From assembly GCA_033030425.1 (NCBI GenBank), contig JAUFSD010000003.1, positions 3,279,276 through 3,343,275 on the forward strand: a DNA stretch of 64,000 bases, in the 5' to 3' direction. Made by a program: the position numbers and the translations under genes. Position 1 is the first letter of the stretch. Each line of letters starts with the position of its first letter. The notes beneath the pieces are model-generated. The model ran no database searches. It saw only the letters and a program-made list of their open reading frames with translations, and was not told where the DNA came from. This document shows positions 35,577-47,588 of this stretch, in pieces. The stretch is from Verpa conica (lineage: Eukaryota > Ascomycota > Pezizomycetes > Pezizales > Morchellaceae).

Positions 35577-38500
35577 ATGGACAGTAACATGCCCAACCAC
35601 GGCCATCTCTCGGCGGACCTTTCTTCGCCTCCTACATGGCGGCCATGGCCTCTCCGCACTTCGTTCCTCACTGTCCTCTCAGTAATCAGTCTTATCCTCT
35701 GTCTTTCGATTGAGGTTATTATCCGTGGCTGCTCCACGAGTGGTTGCCATGTCTTTGGCGCGATGTCCACTTCTCATTTGTCTTCGGAGTCTAACTTTGT
35801 GTACAACCTCCTTCCAACAATCATTTCGGTGTGCTTCAGTCTTCTCTGGATTACTGTACACCACGACGTGCTTCGTCTAGAGCCTTATTTTCAAATGAGC
35901 ACACCCGGCGGCGCATTAGCAGAAGATTCAATTCTTCTAGATTATCCATATAAGTTTCCTCTCTTAGTACCACTTCTAGCGTTGAAACGTAGGTATGTTA
36001 TAGTAATAGCCTATTTCTAAAATATTACTGGAAGTCTATATCTTATCAGATGCTGATTTCTTTTTTTTAGACATTATGTAGTCTTTACATCGACCTGTAT
36101 ACTACTGCTGACGAACTTCTTCGTTGTTCCCCTCACTTCTGGTATATTTGACGATGCAAGACTCCTCAAGTCCTTTACAAGTACCGCCACACTTGGTGTA
36201 ATCAAGCCTGTGGACGAGAACGTTAGACAGTTTTCCCCAAATTTCACCTACGTTGCGTATGACTACCAGTGGCTTGATCGGCCGCTTCCACCATTTACGA
36301 CACCAAAATATGCGGTGCTACCGGTAAAACCTGCTGAAAATATGCCCACGGGAAACGAAACATGGACTGCTGAGACTACTCTTTTTGAGGCCGAGCTCTC
36401 ATGTGAAGCAGCTAAGCTAACCACGTTTGAAAGTTCGAGATCCGACCTGACTGGCCTCAATATCACCAGCACGCTCCTAGATGGATATAGCTGCCTTATG
36501 TGGGATATGGCTAGTAAAGGTAACCCGCTTGAAAAAGTCTTACTTGGATGTAGTAGTATGGCCGAGGGATGGACCGAGCCTAGGATGAATACATATGATA
36601 CGATGGAATTCCTCACACCGTGGGCAAGCACATCTTGCGGGGGGAACGGTGAAAGATCTGAAGTAACTTTGCACATCTGGGGCTCCGCAGCTGATCCTGA
36701 GTCCGAATCAAACCTTCCAGCAAATATGACCGCAATATTCTGCACGCCCTCTTACTATTCTCAAACAGTTTCAGCAACCTTTACCGTTGCTGGCGAAATC
36801 ATTAATGTCAATCGTACCGGTATACGTAAACCTTTTACTGGAGCAAGGGGATTTGGGCCACTGTTCAACGGGAGTTCCACCGGCATGACCGAAGCCCCCC
36901 CTCAGTACATGGACAGCGATAATAACATGGTCGGTTTGGGGTTCAGACCAGAACTGCTACCTAACGTCGACTCTCAGCTCCGCCGGCGGTTTAACAATTC
37001 TGATATATCAAGTGAGATGGACGGCAAGGCCTACTATGGTGATAGTAGTAGTTCTATTTACATCCCCGATGTATATACCCTAACTGGGTATTCGTTGTAT
37101 AGCCAACAGCCGGAGACTCTCGGGGATTTATTAGATCCTCAGGCCCTTGCTGCGATGTATCAGGGTGCATTTCAGCTCCTCTTCGCGATAGCGCTATCCG
37201 TGCAAATGATTGATGATCAGGCTTTTATCCCAACCACAGTCGTGCGTGATATAGACACGGTAGGATTCACTGTGAATAAAATTTGGGCCCGCGGTGCACA
37301 GGTTGGATTTGCCGTGTTAGCCATGATGATAGTAGCATTTGCTATTTTGAACCACAGGAGGCGTTGTGAGGTTGATGGAGAGCCAAATAGTATGGCTGCC
37401 GCACTACAATTACTTGCAGCAAGTCCCGAGATGTGCGTACAGATGAAAAACGCCGAGTTCCACAACGAAAAAGATCTTCGCGATATGTTAGTCTTGAATG
37501 GTAGCCGGTACGAGCTGGTTTACTCTCCAAGGAAGGGCCCTATGGTTCGAGTAGTAGGTCTTGATACGCAGGGGGAAGAATTGATATATAAGAGCGACCC
37601 TTGGACAGACGCTACGTTGTGGATATTGAAATCTACAACTGGCATTGGAATTTTGACGACATTTGGTGCTATAGCTGCGCTGTTGATTGCAATCGCGTCA
37701 TATTCTAATGGACATAATGGTAAGTTCTGGAGATTTCATTTATTCCGGTTGTGCGCCTTGCTGGTATTAGTTACTATTGGCCGTTACTAACCATGTTGTT
37801 TATAGGCCTTCCAGTCATAGGCGGTGCCAACTCCTTTGAATACAAGCTGGTTTTCTCCTTTATTCCTCTAGTTATCGGCATGTCGGTTGAGCCATTACTT
37901 GTATCCATAGGATCATGCTACTGTATGCTTGGGCCGTACGAATCTCTCCGCCGTAGTCAATCCCGCAGCAGGCACACACTTGGTATTGACTACGATAAGT
38001 GCCCGCCACACTTCCAGCTTTTTGGATCTTTGCGTGTTGGAAATATTGGATTAGCCTCTCTAGCATCGGCTATACTGCTCGCAAATGTCCTGACGGTAGC
38101 ACTCGCCGGTTTATTTTCGATATCCAACTCAGACTTCGGCATCACCAGTGATATAGGAACATATCAAATTCCGACAATTCAAAAGCTCCTCTCTAATTAC
38201 GACTGGGATATCTACTATACATTAGCTGCAAACGTGTCGGATGCAATTGATCTGCCAACGTGGATAAAAAATGACCTTTACGTTGTACCATTTGAAACTC
38301 TCGATCAGCAAACCGATATCTACTCGTATCAAGGACCCACAATTGGCATTGGTGCAGACATTAATTGCACAATGATTCAAGCTCAGAATCTATCTTTGTC
38401 ATGTATTGACACCGAAGTGATTAATTCATGTGATTGGATGGACCTAAGGCCTCTTATACACGACCCGTGTTATGACCCAACAGATGAGGATTCAAATTTG

Positions 38501-39385
38501 TTGTATCTTCAGTATTGGCCTAGCAAAGACCTTATAGCCCATAGTACTGAGTGTCCCGGGGCATTTATAGCAGCTTGGGTCCAAAAGCCGGCCAACCCGT
38601 ACCCAAACGACCCCCAGTCACCAGACCCGAGCGACTACGAGGCAGTATTCCTTAGTTGTACCTCACGTGAGATGGCCTATGATATTACAGCCACAGTCAA
38701 TGAAGCAAAGCAGGTCCTAGCTACCACCGATATCCGCCCACTCAACACAGAAGCGGTTGCGCGGCTATATTCAGCGGGGATCAGCTACCCTGGCAATCTC
38801 ACTAGTGCCTTCATTGAGGCACTTACGATGACTACCGATACAGAGACTATAGCAAGCTCAGAAATATCTTGGGTCAACTATTTCATGGCGTATTTCGAGC
38901 CCGAGGTGATCCAGCATGCCACAAATATAACTCATATACCAAACGTCACTGTTCTTAAGTCAACTTTTGAGGATGTCTTTCGACGTCTTTTTGCCATAAA
39001 GCTGCGGCTTAATGCGGAAGAGATCTTCTCTCCCGGTGAATACTACGTGGCACCAGGCACAGCATTCATCAAAAAGGATAGGGTAAGTGTAAGTAGTTCA
39101 ATGTCTGTGCTCATAGCCATAATAATCCTCTACAACATTGCGGTATTGTTGGTACTGTATGGATACCAGAGGCCACAGATCTCTGGTCATATACCTACAA
39201 GTCTTGCGGGGATGTATGCCCACCTGTATTCAAGTAATGTGAAGGCGGACTGTGGGATTGGAAAGACCCCGGAAGAGAGGGCAGGGAATTTGAAAGGAGA
39301 TTATAGATATGGATCATTTGAAGGAGAAGATGGGAAAGTGCACTTTGGCGTGTATCGGGAAATATCTACTGGGAAAAATGTGTGA
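35577..39385 (+). CDS. large DUF3433 (PF11915-like) double-module membrane protein
   Basis: Three exons join in frame: 35577-35992, 36071-37719 and 37806-39385, encoding 1214 residues. It starts MDSNMPNHGHLSADL. Two related halves are visible. Each begins with hydrophobic helices and a conserved cytosolic block: WITVHHDVLRLEPYFQMS followed by DYPYKFPLLVPLLALKRRH in half 1, and FIPLVIGMSVEPLLVSIGSC then LGPYESLR in half 2. Each block is followed by a long Cys- and N-glycosylation-rich extracellular region. Transmembrane segments also lie near residues 370-390, 500-520 and 1120-1145. This is the layout of DUF3433 fungal membrane proteins (usually 1100-1300 residues), whose function is unknown. 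The intact structure and clean splice sites argue for a functional gene. ATG 35577 is preferred over an in-frame upstream GTG. Confidence 0.88.
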
Positions 39386-40292
39386 GATAAGACTTGATGT
39401 ATGATGTTAAGACTGTATTAATTGGATACCCGTAATCGTCTAGTCCTGGAAAATGTGGGGATTGGTTGATGCGAGTACTCGGAATAGCTAAAGTGCTAGT
39501 GTCAGGGTTAGGTATCGTGAATATAATATATATAAGAGCCTCTACAATGCCACTCGCTGGGCGTCTATCTTTTCCGACCATCACCGCTTCCGCATTGCCG
39601 CGCTGAGTATGTAAATATTATTACCAAGGCCAATATAAAATAAATATTCCTATGGAATCTAAATATATAGGGTTTGCTAACCTCTCGTGATGCTTCTTAC
39701 AACTTTTAGGGCGCTCAGCCAATTAACTTGCTGCTGTGCTGATAAGTACCTAAACCATTCTAGGTAGTACCCCTAACTACGTATATCTCTTCTCACAGAA
39801 ATCCCCTAAACGATGGTAGAAGATTTACCTTTCGAGATAGAGGTAAATGGAGAAAATCACCCCCTATATGTCTATCTCGACTATATTAGGCCCTTTTAAA
39901 AGAAATATTAAACCGTTATGGTGAATATCCATACTAGCACCTAGCTCTGGCATATACTTGTCCTCAGTGCGTGATATTATGGAGGTTTGGCAGTCTAAAA
40001 AGATTTGTGCTAAGCGAATTTAATTATAGAGGTTTATTTAATATATATTGCTGGTGATATACTGGAAAATTTATTAACTCTTTTAACTCACTGCTTGTAG
40101 TTGTATAAAGTGAAGAAATAGTGACTTTCTATATAAACAAGTGCCCGTTGCCCTATAAAGTACGTTAAATATTAATACCTTGAACCTAATTATGCTTAAC
40201 CGTTATATATAGTAACTATAACTAGCATGGGATCATGTTTCGAGTGGGGAGATTCCTACATCTACTATATTTATGTCCAAGAATCTCGCTGA
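39386..40292. other. intergenic, AT-rich
   Basis: Strongly AT-rich with no coding signal. It precedes the degenerate ankyrin tract. Confidence 0.45.
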
Positions 40293-40850
40293 TTCTACTG
40301 ATGGACTATGAATTAGTTAAGGCGCTGGTAAAGAGGGGATAGGAGGAGGAGGGGGACCAAATTTGGAGATCGGTTTTACATGTGATTTCTGGAGCAGGAT
40401 TGGTTAATCTAGTCAAGGAACTCCTGGGTGCGGGCGCGGAGGTCGTGGTTCAATATAAGAATGGATAGACAACAGTGAAATTGCTCATTGAAGGAAGAAC
40501 GGATAAAGATGCTAAGGGTGGTAGCGGGCCGGCGGTATTACACTGGCCAACTGATAAGGGACGTAATGAAACAGTGAAAGAGCTTCTGGCGGCTGGTTCG
40601 GATATGGAGTCGAAGGATAGAAGTGGATGTACAGTATTGCATGAGGCTGCTGAAAGCGGACAAAAAGTGACAGTGTAGGTACTTCTGGATGCTGGTGCGA
40701 ACACAGGTTCAAAAGGTAACGACTGACTGAGGGCGATACATAGAGCAGCTGTAAAAGTACACCGGGAAATAGCACAAATCCTGTTAAACATACTCACGGG
40801 GCCAAAGTCCATACTGATGCTACACTCGGCTGCTGATGAGGGATGAGTCA
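40293..40850 (+). pseudogene. decayed ankyrin-repeat gene
   Basis: Plus-strand tract of about six degenerate ankyrin repeats spread over frames and broken by stops: LMDYELVKALVKRG, then VLHVISGAGLVNLVKELLGAG, KLLIEGRTDKDAKGGSGPAV, LHWPTDKGRNETVKELLAAG, VLHEAAESGQKVTV followed by a stop, and VLLDAGANTGSKG. The longest open piece is 40475-40678. Several stops fall where a repeat consensus would have Gln, Arg or Trp, which fits transition-type decay such as RIP, though that is inference. No intact frame remains. Confidence 0.75.
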
Positions 40851-41558
40851 TGGCTCCTAGAGGCTGGTATAGAAGACAAGGTGGTACTGAGGAAGATCCT
40901 AAAGAAAGGTGCACGCATATCAGTTAGATTTACTGAGTCGGGGCTATCGTTTTTACATGGGTAATGGAACATGGAAATTTCTTTCAAATGTCAGAGTAGA
41001 GATATTTTTATAGGAGGTCTATGCACGTAGTCAAGACTTGGATAGACTTGAAGTTGAAATTTTTTCAGGAATTTTAAATATGGGATTTGACAGATTTCAT
41101 TAACCGGGATAAGGGGTCTAGGATTGTGTGGAATTTTTAGTTTTCCTTTTGTATTTCTCCTTCTTTTGAATTAGGAGAGTAGTACTACTTATACTAGGAT
41201 TACTAGAGGTGGAAAATAATATACATTAAAGTCATGAAACCCCCGGTCAAGCAGGAGCCGTACTAGGTCAGGAGTGATGGGACTCTTGATGGTGTTGGTG
41301 CCTACGCTCACATACCTTGGCACATTTGGCATCTTTCGAGAAAGAAGAAATGATCGTATACAATCAAAGGGCTCTATGAGAAGTATCGATTCACTCTAAA
41401 GATAATATTTAACTCCCTTCAGCCTATAAGATCTTCTAGATTTAGTCGCTAGTTTCCATAGTTGGCCGCCAATCATCTAGAGTGGATGGCCGAGCCTGAG
41501 ACTCCGCCTTCCCTACTCAGGGTTGTACTCAAAGGCCTCTTCGAGACAGTATTTAGAG
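40851..41558. other. spacer between ankyrin remnant and GC-rich repeat
   Basis: AT-rich to about 41440, then GC-richer. No gene was recognised. Confidence 0.45.
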
Positions 41559-41660
41559 TCGTCCGGGGCGGACCGCTACATCCTCAGGGCCGGACGGACT
41601 ACATGCTATAGTCCGTCCAGGGCCGATTTATTTTGGACCGCAGGACCACAGGGGCCCGAG
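41559..41660 (+). repeat. GC-rich dispersed repeat, copy 1
   Basis: It shares, in the same orientation, the blocks CGTCCGGGGC, AGGGCCGGACGGACTA, ATAGTCCGTCC and GGGCC with 46365-46460. GGACGGACTA and TAGTCCGTCC form a short internal hairpin. The surrounding 41500-41750 is full of related AGGGCCC/ACAGGGCC words. It is part of a larger unclassified repeat. Confidence 0.65.
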
Positions 41661-42979
41661 TATCATCGGGGTTTACTCGTGCGCTCTACAGGGCCTTGCA
41701 GGTAACGCCAGTTTATGGAGGGCCCTACAGGGCTCTATGGGTTAGAGCCTGAAGAGAGGGGTTAGATGTCATTACTTCATTTTTGTACTTTTTACTTTAA
41801 AGCAATCGTTCTCTACTGTCCCACATGGTCCCATACCGCCCCCCACAGTATCCGTGCTACGCCGTCCCCTGCAGGGAAGACTGCAGTCCGTGGTCCTTCC
41901 CCCTCTGCCCTAGGTTATTCTCTGGCTGTATCTGTAGTAAGTGGATATCAGACTCCAAGCAGGTTACCTATATGTGGCTAGTATCGGCTGTATTTACCAT
42001 TGGACCAAGGCAACCCTTTTCAGTTCTCCAGCGGCTCGGCTCACTCCGGGGACTCTACAGTTTCCAGCAGAATAATTGTGACTAATATAGGTGTTGGGAA
42101 ATTTGCTGAAGACCAAAGAGGCCAATCAAGGTTGTTGCTCTTGCGCGCCACATTTCCGCTAACAGGTGGCGCCACTCTAAACAACTTTAAGCGACGCGAA
42201 CTGCTTGGTGGCTGCACTCATGCCTCCGCGCCAAGAATTAGACACCTGACAGTTTCGTAACTAAAAACCCGCCAAAGACCAGTCACATGTCAAATTCTTA
42301 AACACGACTATTACAAGTACCCTTTGAGTAGTTAAGACATTAACAAGGCTTAAGTCGCACAGAGCTGAGGCTCGTCACTCCCGGTGCCTGGTTGGTAGAT
42401 ATCGCCAACTCACCAGAACATCATCAGAACATGCGGCTGGGGCCTTTTGTTAAGATATTTTTCTCATGCGTATGTACAACCACTCCTAAAGTGTTTGTAA
42501 TTTACAACATATCTAAGACAGTATTTAACTGAGGTCTCTGATAATAGAGGCTGGGTTTTTTCTTTGATTGACGGGGATTCGATATAGATAGGAGAGGTAG
42601 GAGGTTCACATTGATAGTGGTAGAGAGGGATACTCCTTTTATCTAACCTAAATTACAATGTATATGATAAAAGTAGAGAATTATTAATTGAATATAGTGT
42701 TTATATAGATTCTGTTATTATGTCTTTTGGCCCGCATATGGGGACTGTCTTAGACATGTTCCAAATCACGAACACTTTTGGACAGTGGCTGTATGCGTTA
42801 TCCTAACATTGCGCAGGATTGATTGTTGAGGCTGATTCTAGATTTTGATACGGAACGGATTGTCAATCGCCATACACCCAGTAAATAACAACCTTCAGCC
42901 AATTCAACTCTGCTTCGCTCTTCCACTAGAAAAATTCACCAAATACCCTCACATCACCAAGCCTATCTACTGAAACCCG
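41661..42979. other. intergenic, no gene recognised
   Basis: The first part continues the GC-rich repeat words. Around 42130 there is TTGCGCGCCACATTTCC, echoed at 55839-55855 (TTGCGGGCCACATTTCC). Short open frames here are not convincing. Confidence 0.4.
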
Positions 42980-43849
42980 ATGTCTCCCATCCATCTCTCA
43001 ATGCTGTTCCCACCGTCGTTGCCCCTATTCTGCCTACTTTCTAGCTTCTTGTTGTCCTTTAGTCCTGCCTGCAAAGTATCCGCTAAAGATCTCATAGAGA
43101 TTATTGATAATGCACTCCCTAAGCCAGGCGACGGCAGCCACCAGGCTCAAATCAACTGCTACGCACTCCCTTACGGTGCTATCGGATGTGCATCTCATAT
43201 ACTCACTATCTATACTACAACGATGCTCTCGCTTATGCGTAGCCCCTGGAGGCTCAAGAAGCTAATAGGATCAAGCAAATTCGACTATACAATAGACACC
43301 ATTAGTCTGGTAGCGACGATAACGACCGCTATACTCGCCATGCTTCGGTGCAATAACCGCTGGGAATACGGCCTAGTAGCTGGTTGGAAATTAACGACGT
43401 CTTTGGTACAGACTTACATGGCTTTTCGTGCAAACTATATGGCTGGTACGGGTAGGAGGAGCTTTCCCGTCGAGGTACTCTGGCTAAGTGTCCCGGGAGC
43501 AGTAGCGGGGGCGGTGGGATTGTCTTTTCTGGTATTTCAGTTCTGGAATTTTCCCGGTGTCCAAATGTCCACATTGGTTCTCGTCATAGTTGTATTGATG
43601 ATTATTTTTTATTTTATTTTATTGAGCTATTTGAACTGTTGTTGCCATCATCAGATTGGGTGGGAGAGGGGACAAAGAATACATACGCTGGGTATAATGA
43701 TGAGTATGGTCGGAGGCTCTGCAATGCTCTATAGTGATTGGGTTCTGGCTTCGATCACGGGGGATTATTCTGGGTTACCGGTTAAGGCAAATGCTGTTAT
43801 TTACTGGTCATACTTTACTGCGAAGAGGCTCCCATTCTTCTCTTATTAA
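42980..43849 (+). CDS. orphan fungal multi-pass membrane protein
   Basis: Single-exon 289-residue protein starting MSPIHLSMLFPPSLPLFCLL, a likely signal peptide or anchor. About six hydrophobic segments follow: around CYALPYGAIGCASHILTIYT, FDYTIDTISLVATITTAILA, the GLVAGWKLTTSLVQTYM segment, VLWLSVPGAVAGAVGLSFLV, MSTLVLVIVVLMIIFYFILL and IHTLGIMMSMVGGSAMLYSD. The C terminus has NAVIYWSYFTAKRLPFFSY. The YGAIG...SHILT and YW.YF.AKRLP motifs fit a class of uncharacterised fungal integral membrane proteins; I know no function. Codon use and the lack of stops support a real gene. Confidence 0.75.
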   Translation: MSPIHLSMLFPPSLPLFCLLSSFLLSFSPACKVSAKDLIEIIDNALPKPGDGSHQAQINCYALPYGAIGCASHILTIYTTTMLSLMRSPWRLKKLIGSSKFDYTIDTISLVATITTAILAMLRCNNRWEYGLVAGWKLTTSLVQTYMAFRANYMAGTGRRSFPVEVLWLSVPGAVAGAVGLSFLVFQFWNFPGVQMSTLVLVIVVLMIIFYFILLSYLNCCCHHQIGWERGQRIHTLGIMMSMVGGSAMLYSDWVLASITGDYSGLPVKANAVIYWSYFTAKRLPFFSY

Positions 43850-44431
43850 TCTTTATTCTCTTGTTAATTGTTTCCATTAACACGCTTTTAGTAATAGGAG
43901 GGATAAGGATGGTTCAAGCGGAAGTGGAACGATGCTAGGCTAGCCCATTCTTCATAAGTGTGATATTAGAGAAACTAGACCATAGATGACCATATGGTCT
44001 GTGTCATTGTGCGGGGGCGGGATATACAATGTGGCTCTGCGGAGTACTCGTCCTCCAAGGTAAAATCAGAGAACAAGGGGGTACGCACAGGTATGATTGG
44101 GGGGTGGGGTAAATGGTGGAGGTATAGATTTTGGTATCATATATGTGTTTATATACCATTATTGGTAATAGAATCTTTTTGAACCTGTTTGATATTGGAA
44201 TAATTGTTTGTTACCTCATTTGTAAATTTCAAGTGAATTTGTAGTTCCGAGACACCCCCGTGCCTACCCCTGTTGTCTTGTTTTTACTCTGAAGGACGAG
44301 TACAACTTGGACTATCTATATGCATGCGTGAATTCGTCGTGGAATGAATTTGTTATCAAATGACACGACTCTAGGTGACATCATGCAGCTAAACCTTATA
44401 TGTAAAGCCCCTCTAAATAGTAAATACTCCA
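43850..44431. other. spacer
   Basis: AT-rich with a G-rich stretch at 44099-44120. No gene was recognised. Confidence 0.4.
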
Positions 44432-44515
44432 AACCAGGCCTTCCAATAAACCGGCCCATAATTGGGCTTGCCCGGACCATACTTAGGGTGGGCTTGCCCG
44501 AGTTCTCATCACATA
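44432..44515 (+). repeat. dispersed repeat fragment, copy 1
   Basis: It contains CCAGGCCTTCCAA followed by TTGGGCTTGCCCGGACCATACTT. The same order and spacing (CCAGGCCTTCCAA, TTGGGCTTGCCTGG, CGCACTTGGGC) occurs at 51290-51400. The function of the repeat is unknown. Confidence 0.6.
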
Positions 44516-44559
44516 AGTTGGAATGGGATGGGCCCATCATTCTCTTATCCTCACACAGC

Positions 44560-45703
44560 CCCCAAAGACTCATCCTCAGCCGATCGACTCTTTCATAATA
44601 TGCATTTTTCAGGGTAGTAGATGTATACCCCATGTAAGGTTTGATCCCCGTTCCATGATGGAAGTAGCTTACAAATGTCAATATGCCCATTCTCTGCTGA
44701 GCAGTACAGAACGGCTCGGCCTCCTGCGGGCAAGGATTGGCGTTGGTATCTGCATTATTTCCCAGCTCTAGCCTCACAATCTCGAAGTGCCTATTTTCTG
44801 TAGTAGTTTGTAATGCTTTCCGGCTAGTAAAGTCGCCTAGAGCAGCTTCAACACCTACACCGTTTTCTAGCAACAGTCTAACTATCTTATTATGCCCACC
44901 TTCAGATACCGTCTGTAAGTCAGTACGTCCAGACCTCATTGCCAGCTTGCCGTTAATATTGGCACTTTTTCCATTAATAGTGTGACAATGTTGATATACC
45001 TCCGAGTGCTGCCTGCAAGGCGGTTGTCTTGAAGACTTCGGATGTCTTCGCATTCATGTCAGCGTAGTTGTCGATAATCTTTGTAATAATCTCAAAATAA
45101 TCTCAAGATGTACGCATTAAACAGCAGCTTGCAGGGAAGTTCAGCCATTATTGGTACATGCGGCAGAATTGACAATCGCTCTGCCCTCTAAGGAGGTTCC
45201 TACTGCAGTCTGCTTGTGGGTCTCAACTTGCTACTGCTGCTTGTAATGATCTTCGGCCGCCACTACCCGAAGGTCTTGTATTTAAACCGGCATTGTTATT
45301 GAGGAGTAGCCGGATTATATTGATATAACAATTCTCAGCTACCGCCTACAACGCTATGTAGCTATCTTTCTCGTATGGGTTGGAGTTAGCATCTGCTTAG
45401 TTCAAAGCAGATATTAAACCATTTCAAGGTGCCCAGCCCCTGTAGTATATTTCAATGCACTTCGACTAGGGGCAGCGTACGGACTCGTGTTGATAATAGC
45501 TTTCTTTTTAGTAGCAAGGTTATAATTTCAATTTAGCCGTTCTCCGCACCAGCTCGCAGTGCCATCTGGCCTTGTTCCTGAGATGGGATACTATTGCTGT
45601 CAGCACTTATATCTAGAAGCAGCTTAACAATTTCTAGATTACCAGTACCTACTACGCTTGAAGTTCTGTCCTACCATGAATCTTGGACGCTGCAGCATCC
45701 GTG
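44560..45703 (-). pseudogene. decayed ankyrin-repeat gene (main part)
   Basis: Minus-strand ankyrin repeats over several frames. From the 5' side these include DAAASKIHGRTELQA near 45690-45640, a stretch with stops, then RTDLQTVSEGGHNKIVRLLL, FTSRKALQTTTENRHFEIVR and a diverged LGNNADTNANPCPQEAEPF. Repeats downstream of 44640 fade. Multiple stops and frame changes rule out a product. The likely upstream continuation lies at 46894-47064, beyond an inserted repeat. Confidence 0.75.
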
Positions 45704-46262
45704 TTGTCAGTAGTCCGGGTCGGACTACAGGGCCCCTAGCGGGGTCCTACAAGATCATGAGGACCGGATAGACTATCATAACAGGTTAGTCTAGGGCTAA
45801 GCAGTATGGAGACTACAGGTTTATAGCAGGACTGGAGGGTCCTGTAGGGATCTGGGGGGCTGAGGTTTTTTGAGTATCCTCTATAGGGCCTAGTGGACTT
45901 AGAGGGTTACTTTTACACTATAGAGGGCCCTGAAAGACTGGGTAAAGACCAACTGTGCCTCTTGAGAAGCGTGCACTGGAGACTGCAGCTGAAAATTAAG
46001 GATAGCTCATATATTCTTCCTTTTCATTGATATATTTCATTTTTCTTATATGTTCTCCTACGCTTGCCCTAAGATCTGCTGTAGTTCCTCATTGTCAACG
46101 CCTGCCGTAGTCCCCTGCAGGTGGCTATAGTCAATAGTCTTAGTCTTGTATTCTCCAAGGCACTTCCTAGTCATGATCAGACGCCCTATAGCTCGTGGTC
46201 TCGTCCGATCCTAAGCTCAGAACGGACGGACTGCCCGACTGACAACACTGCTGCAGTATTAA
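45704..46262. mobile_element. GC-rich inserted element with inverted ends
   Basis: The left end (CTGCAG, then GTGTTGTCAGTAGTCCGGGTC, about 45700-45732) is inverted relative to the right end (GGACGGACTGCCC, then GACTGACAACACTGCTGCAG, 46224-46262). The interior is rich in AGGGCCC/CAGGGCC words and has no recognisable ORF. It separates two parts of a minus-strand ankyrin pseudogene, so it probably inserted there. A related right end recurs at 46861-46897 (GGACGGACTGCCC...AACACTGATGCAG). Confidence 0.55.
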
Positions 46263-46364
46263 TGAGGGCCCATTAGGTAGGAATAGCTCCACGGGTTCAG
46301 GGCCCCTCATAGATGATTCTACTTGAGGTACTGTCATGCCGAGTCGGAGTCTCAGTGTTCGCAA

Positions 46365-46460
46365 CCGTCCGGGGCCCCGCAGTGATTTTAGGGCTGGACG
46401 GACTATTCGCTCATAGTCCGTCCCGGGCCACATTCTTCAGGACTACGAGGACTATAGGGC
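46365..46460 (+). repeat. GC-rich dispersed repeat, copy 2
   Basis: Same blocks as 41559-41660 (CGTCCGGGGC, AGGGCTGGACGGACTA, CATAGTCCGTCCCGGGCC) in direct orientation, again with a GGACGGACTA/TAGTCCGTCC hairpin. Confidence 0.65.
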
Positions 46461-46893
46461 CCCACCAGGCCCTATGAAAATTTGCCAAGAGGTTTTTTTG
46501 CGCCGTTCTATGGAAAAAAGCATGGAATATCTGCTGGAAATCGCAGCCTAAACAAGTGTAGGTAGCCCGTTTTGGTAAATAAACCCTAACCCTGGAAACT
46601 TGGCGCCGTTAGGCGGTCTGTTCTCGACTCTAAGTCCAAGGGTCAAAAACAGGATGGTATTATGGTTGTCAGGTCCAGGACCTGATGGCTTGTTAAGTAC
46701 AGTGACTATGGTCTACATGACAACGTGACCAGTAGCTAGTGCTACAGCGCTCTGTAGGCCCTATGCAGTCCATAGTCCTCGTTCCTTACGCCCTGGACTG
46801 CCCCAAAGAGAGGCTGGGACGAACTGTAGAGTCATAGGGCATCTGGTCATAGCTTCACGACGGACGGACTGCCCCGTTCCGAACACTGATGCA

Positions 46894-47064
46894 GACTTCT
46901 GGTTGGAGTGCATTGACATAGTGCCCCCTTACTAGTATCATCTTTATAATTTTAGCACGGCTAGTCACTATAGATGCTCGAAGAAACGTCAGTCTTCCAT
47001 CGCTATTGCATGAGTTGATAACTATAGTGCTAATTTCAACCACCGGTGGTAGGAAGGACCACAT
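46894..47064 (-). pseudogene. ankyrin-repeat remnant (upstream part)
   Basis: Minus-strand frame with NSDGRLTFLRASIVTSRAKI and IKMILVRGHYVNALQPE, a diverged ankyrin pattern (DGRT.L..A...... IIKMLL..G..VNA). It is best read as the upstream end of the ankyrin gene whose remainder lies at 44560-45703. Confidence 0.5.
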
Positions 47065-47474
47065 TGGGATACTGTGGTCGCGTCACTGTTCTCTTAGGAA
47101 GATTCGGTGCACAATAACGTATGCACGGGAGTCTCTGATTGTGTATCTAGCTAGGTGACAAAATATGATATATACACGGCAGCTAGCGTCACTCACTAGT
47201 CCGGTTCCACAATACCTAGTTCATCCGTGGAGATAACTTGACGATCTAAGAGAATCTCGGGCCAAAGTGAGATAGCGTTATATCTAAGTCTTTGAAGGCT
47301 CCTGAGAACCCCCAAAGAGATACCCTTGGGTTTGTAATTTACTACGCTTTCTCCACTCGATCACCAGGAATTCGGCAACCCCCCGCTAATGTGTACACCA
47401 AGGCTCCAGAACTGGTCTCTGATGGTTTGTGAGTTAGTGGGAACTTGGGACTCTACATATGGTAGAACATATAG

Positions 47475-47588
47475 CTATTTTCTGTCAAGAGCTTTTGCCG
47501 CATATATTCGTTCTTTTGCATCTGGAGTCATGAATCTCTTGATAAGAGCAATACCTAAATGGTCTACACCGGCTCCCTCAAGACTATC
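47475..47588 (-). pseudogene. protein-kinase C-lobe remnant
   Basis: The minus-strand reading DSLEGAGVDHLGIALIKRFM, then TPDAKERIYAAKALD and a stop, matches kinase subdomain XI (LLKRML..DP.KRI.A.EAL). The rest of a kinase domain is not readable upstream because of stops. Its position just before ankyrin remnants on the same strand suggests a decayed kinase-ankyrin gene. Confidence 0.45.

Noticed and set aside
46570..46590. Telomere-like AAACCCTAACCCT (also near 48697 and 1498)
   Set aside because: Two units or fewer; expected by chance and not an interstitial telomere array.
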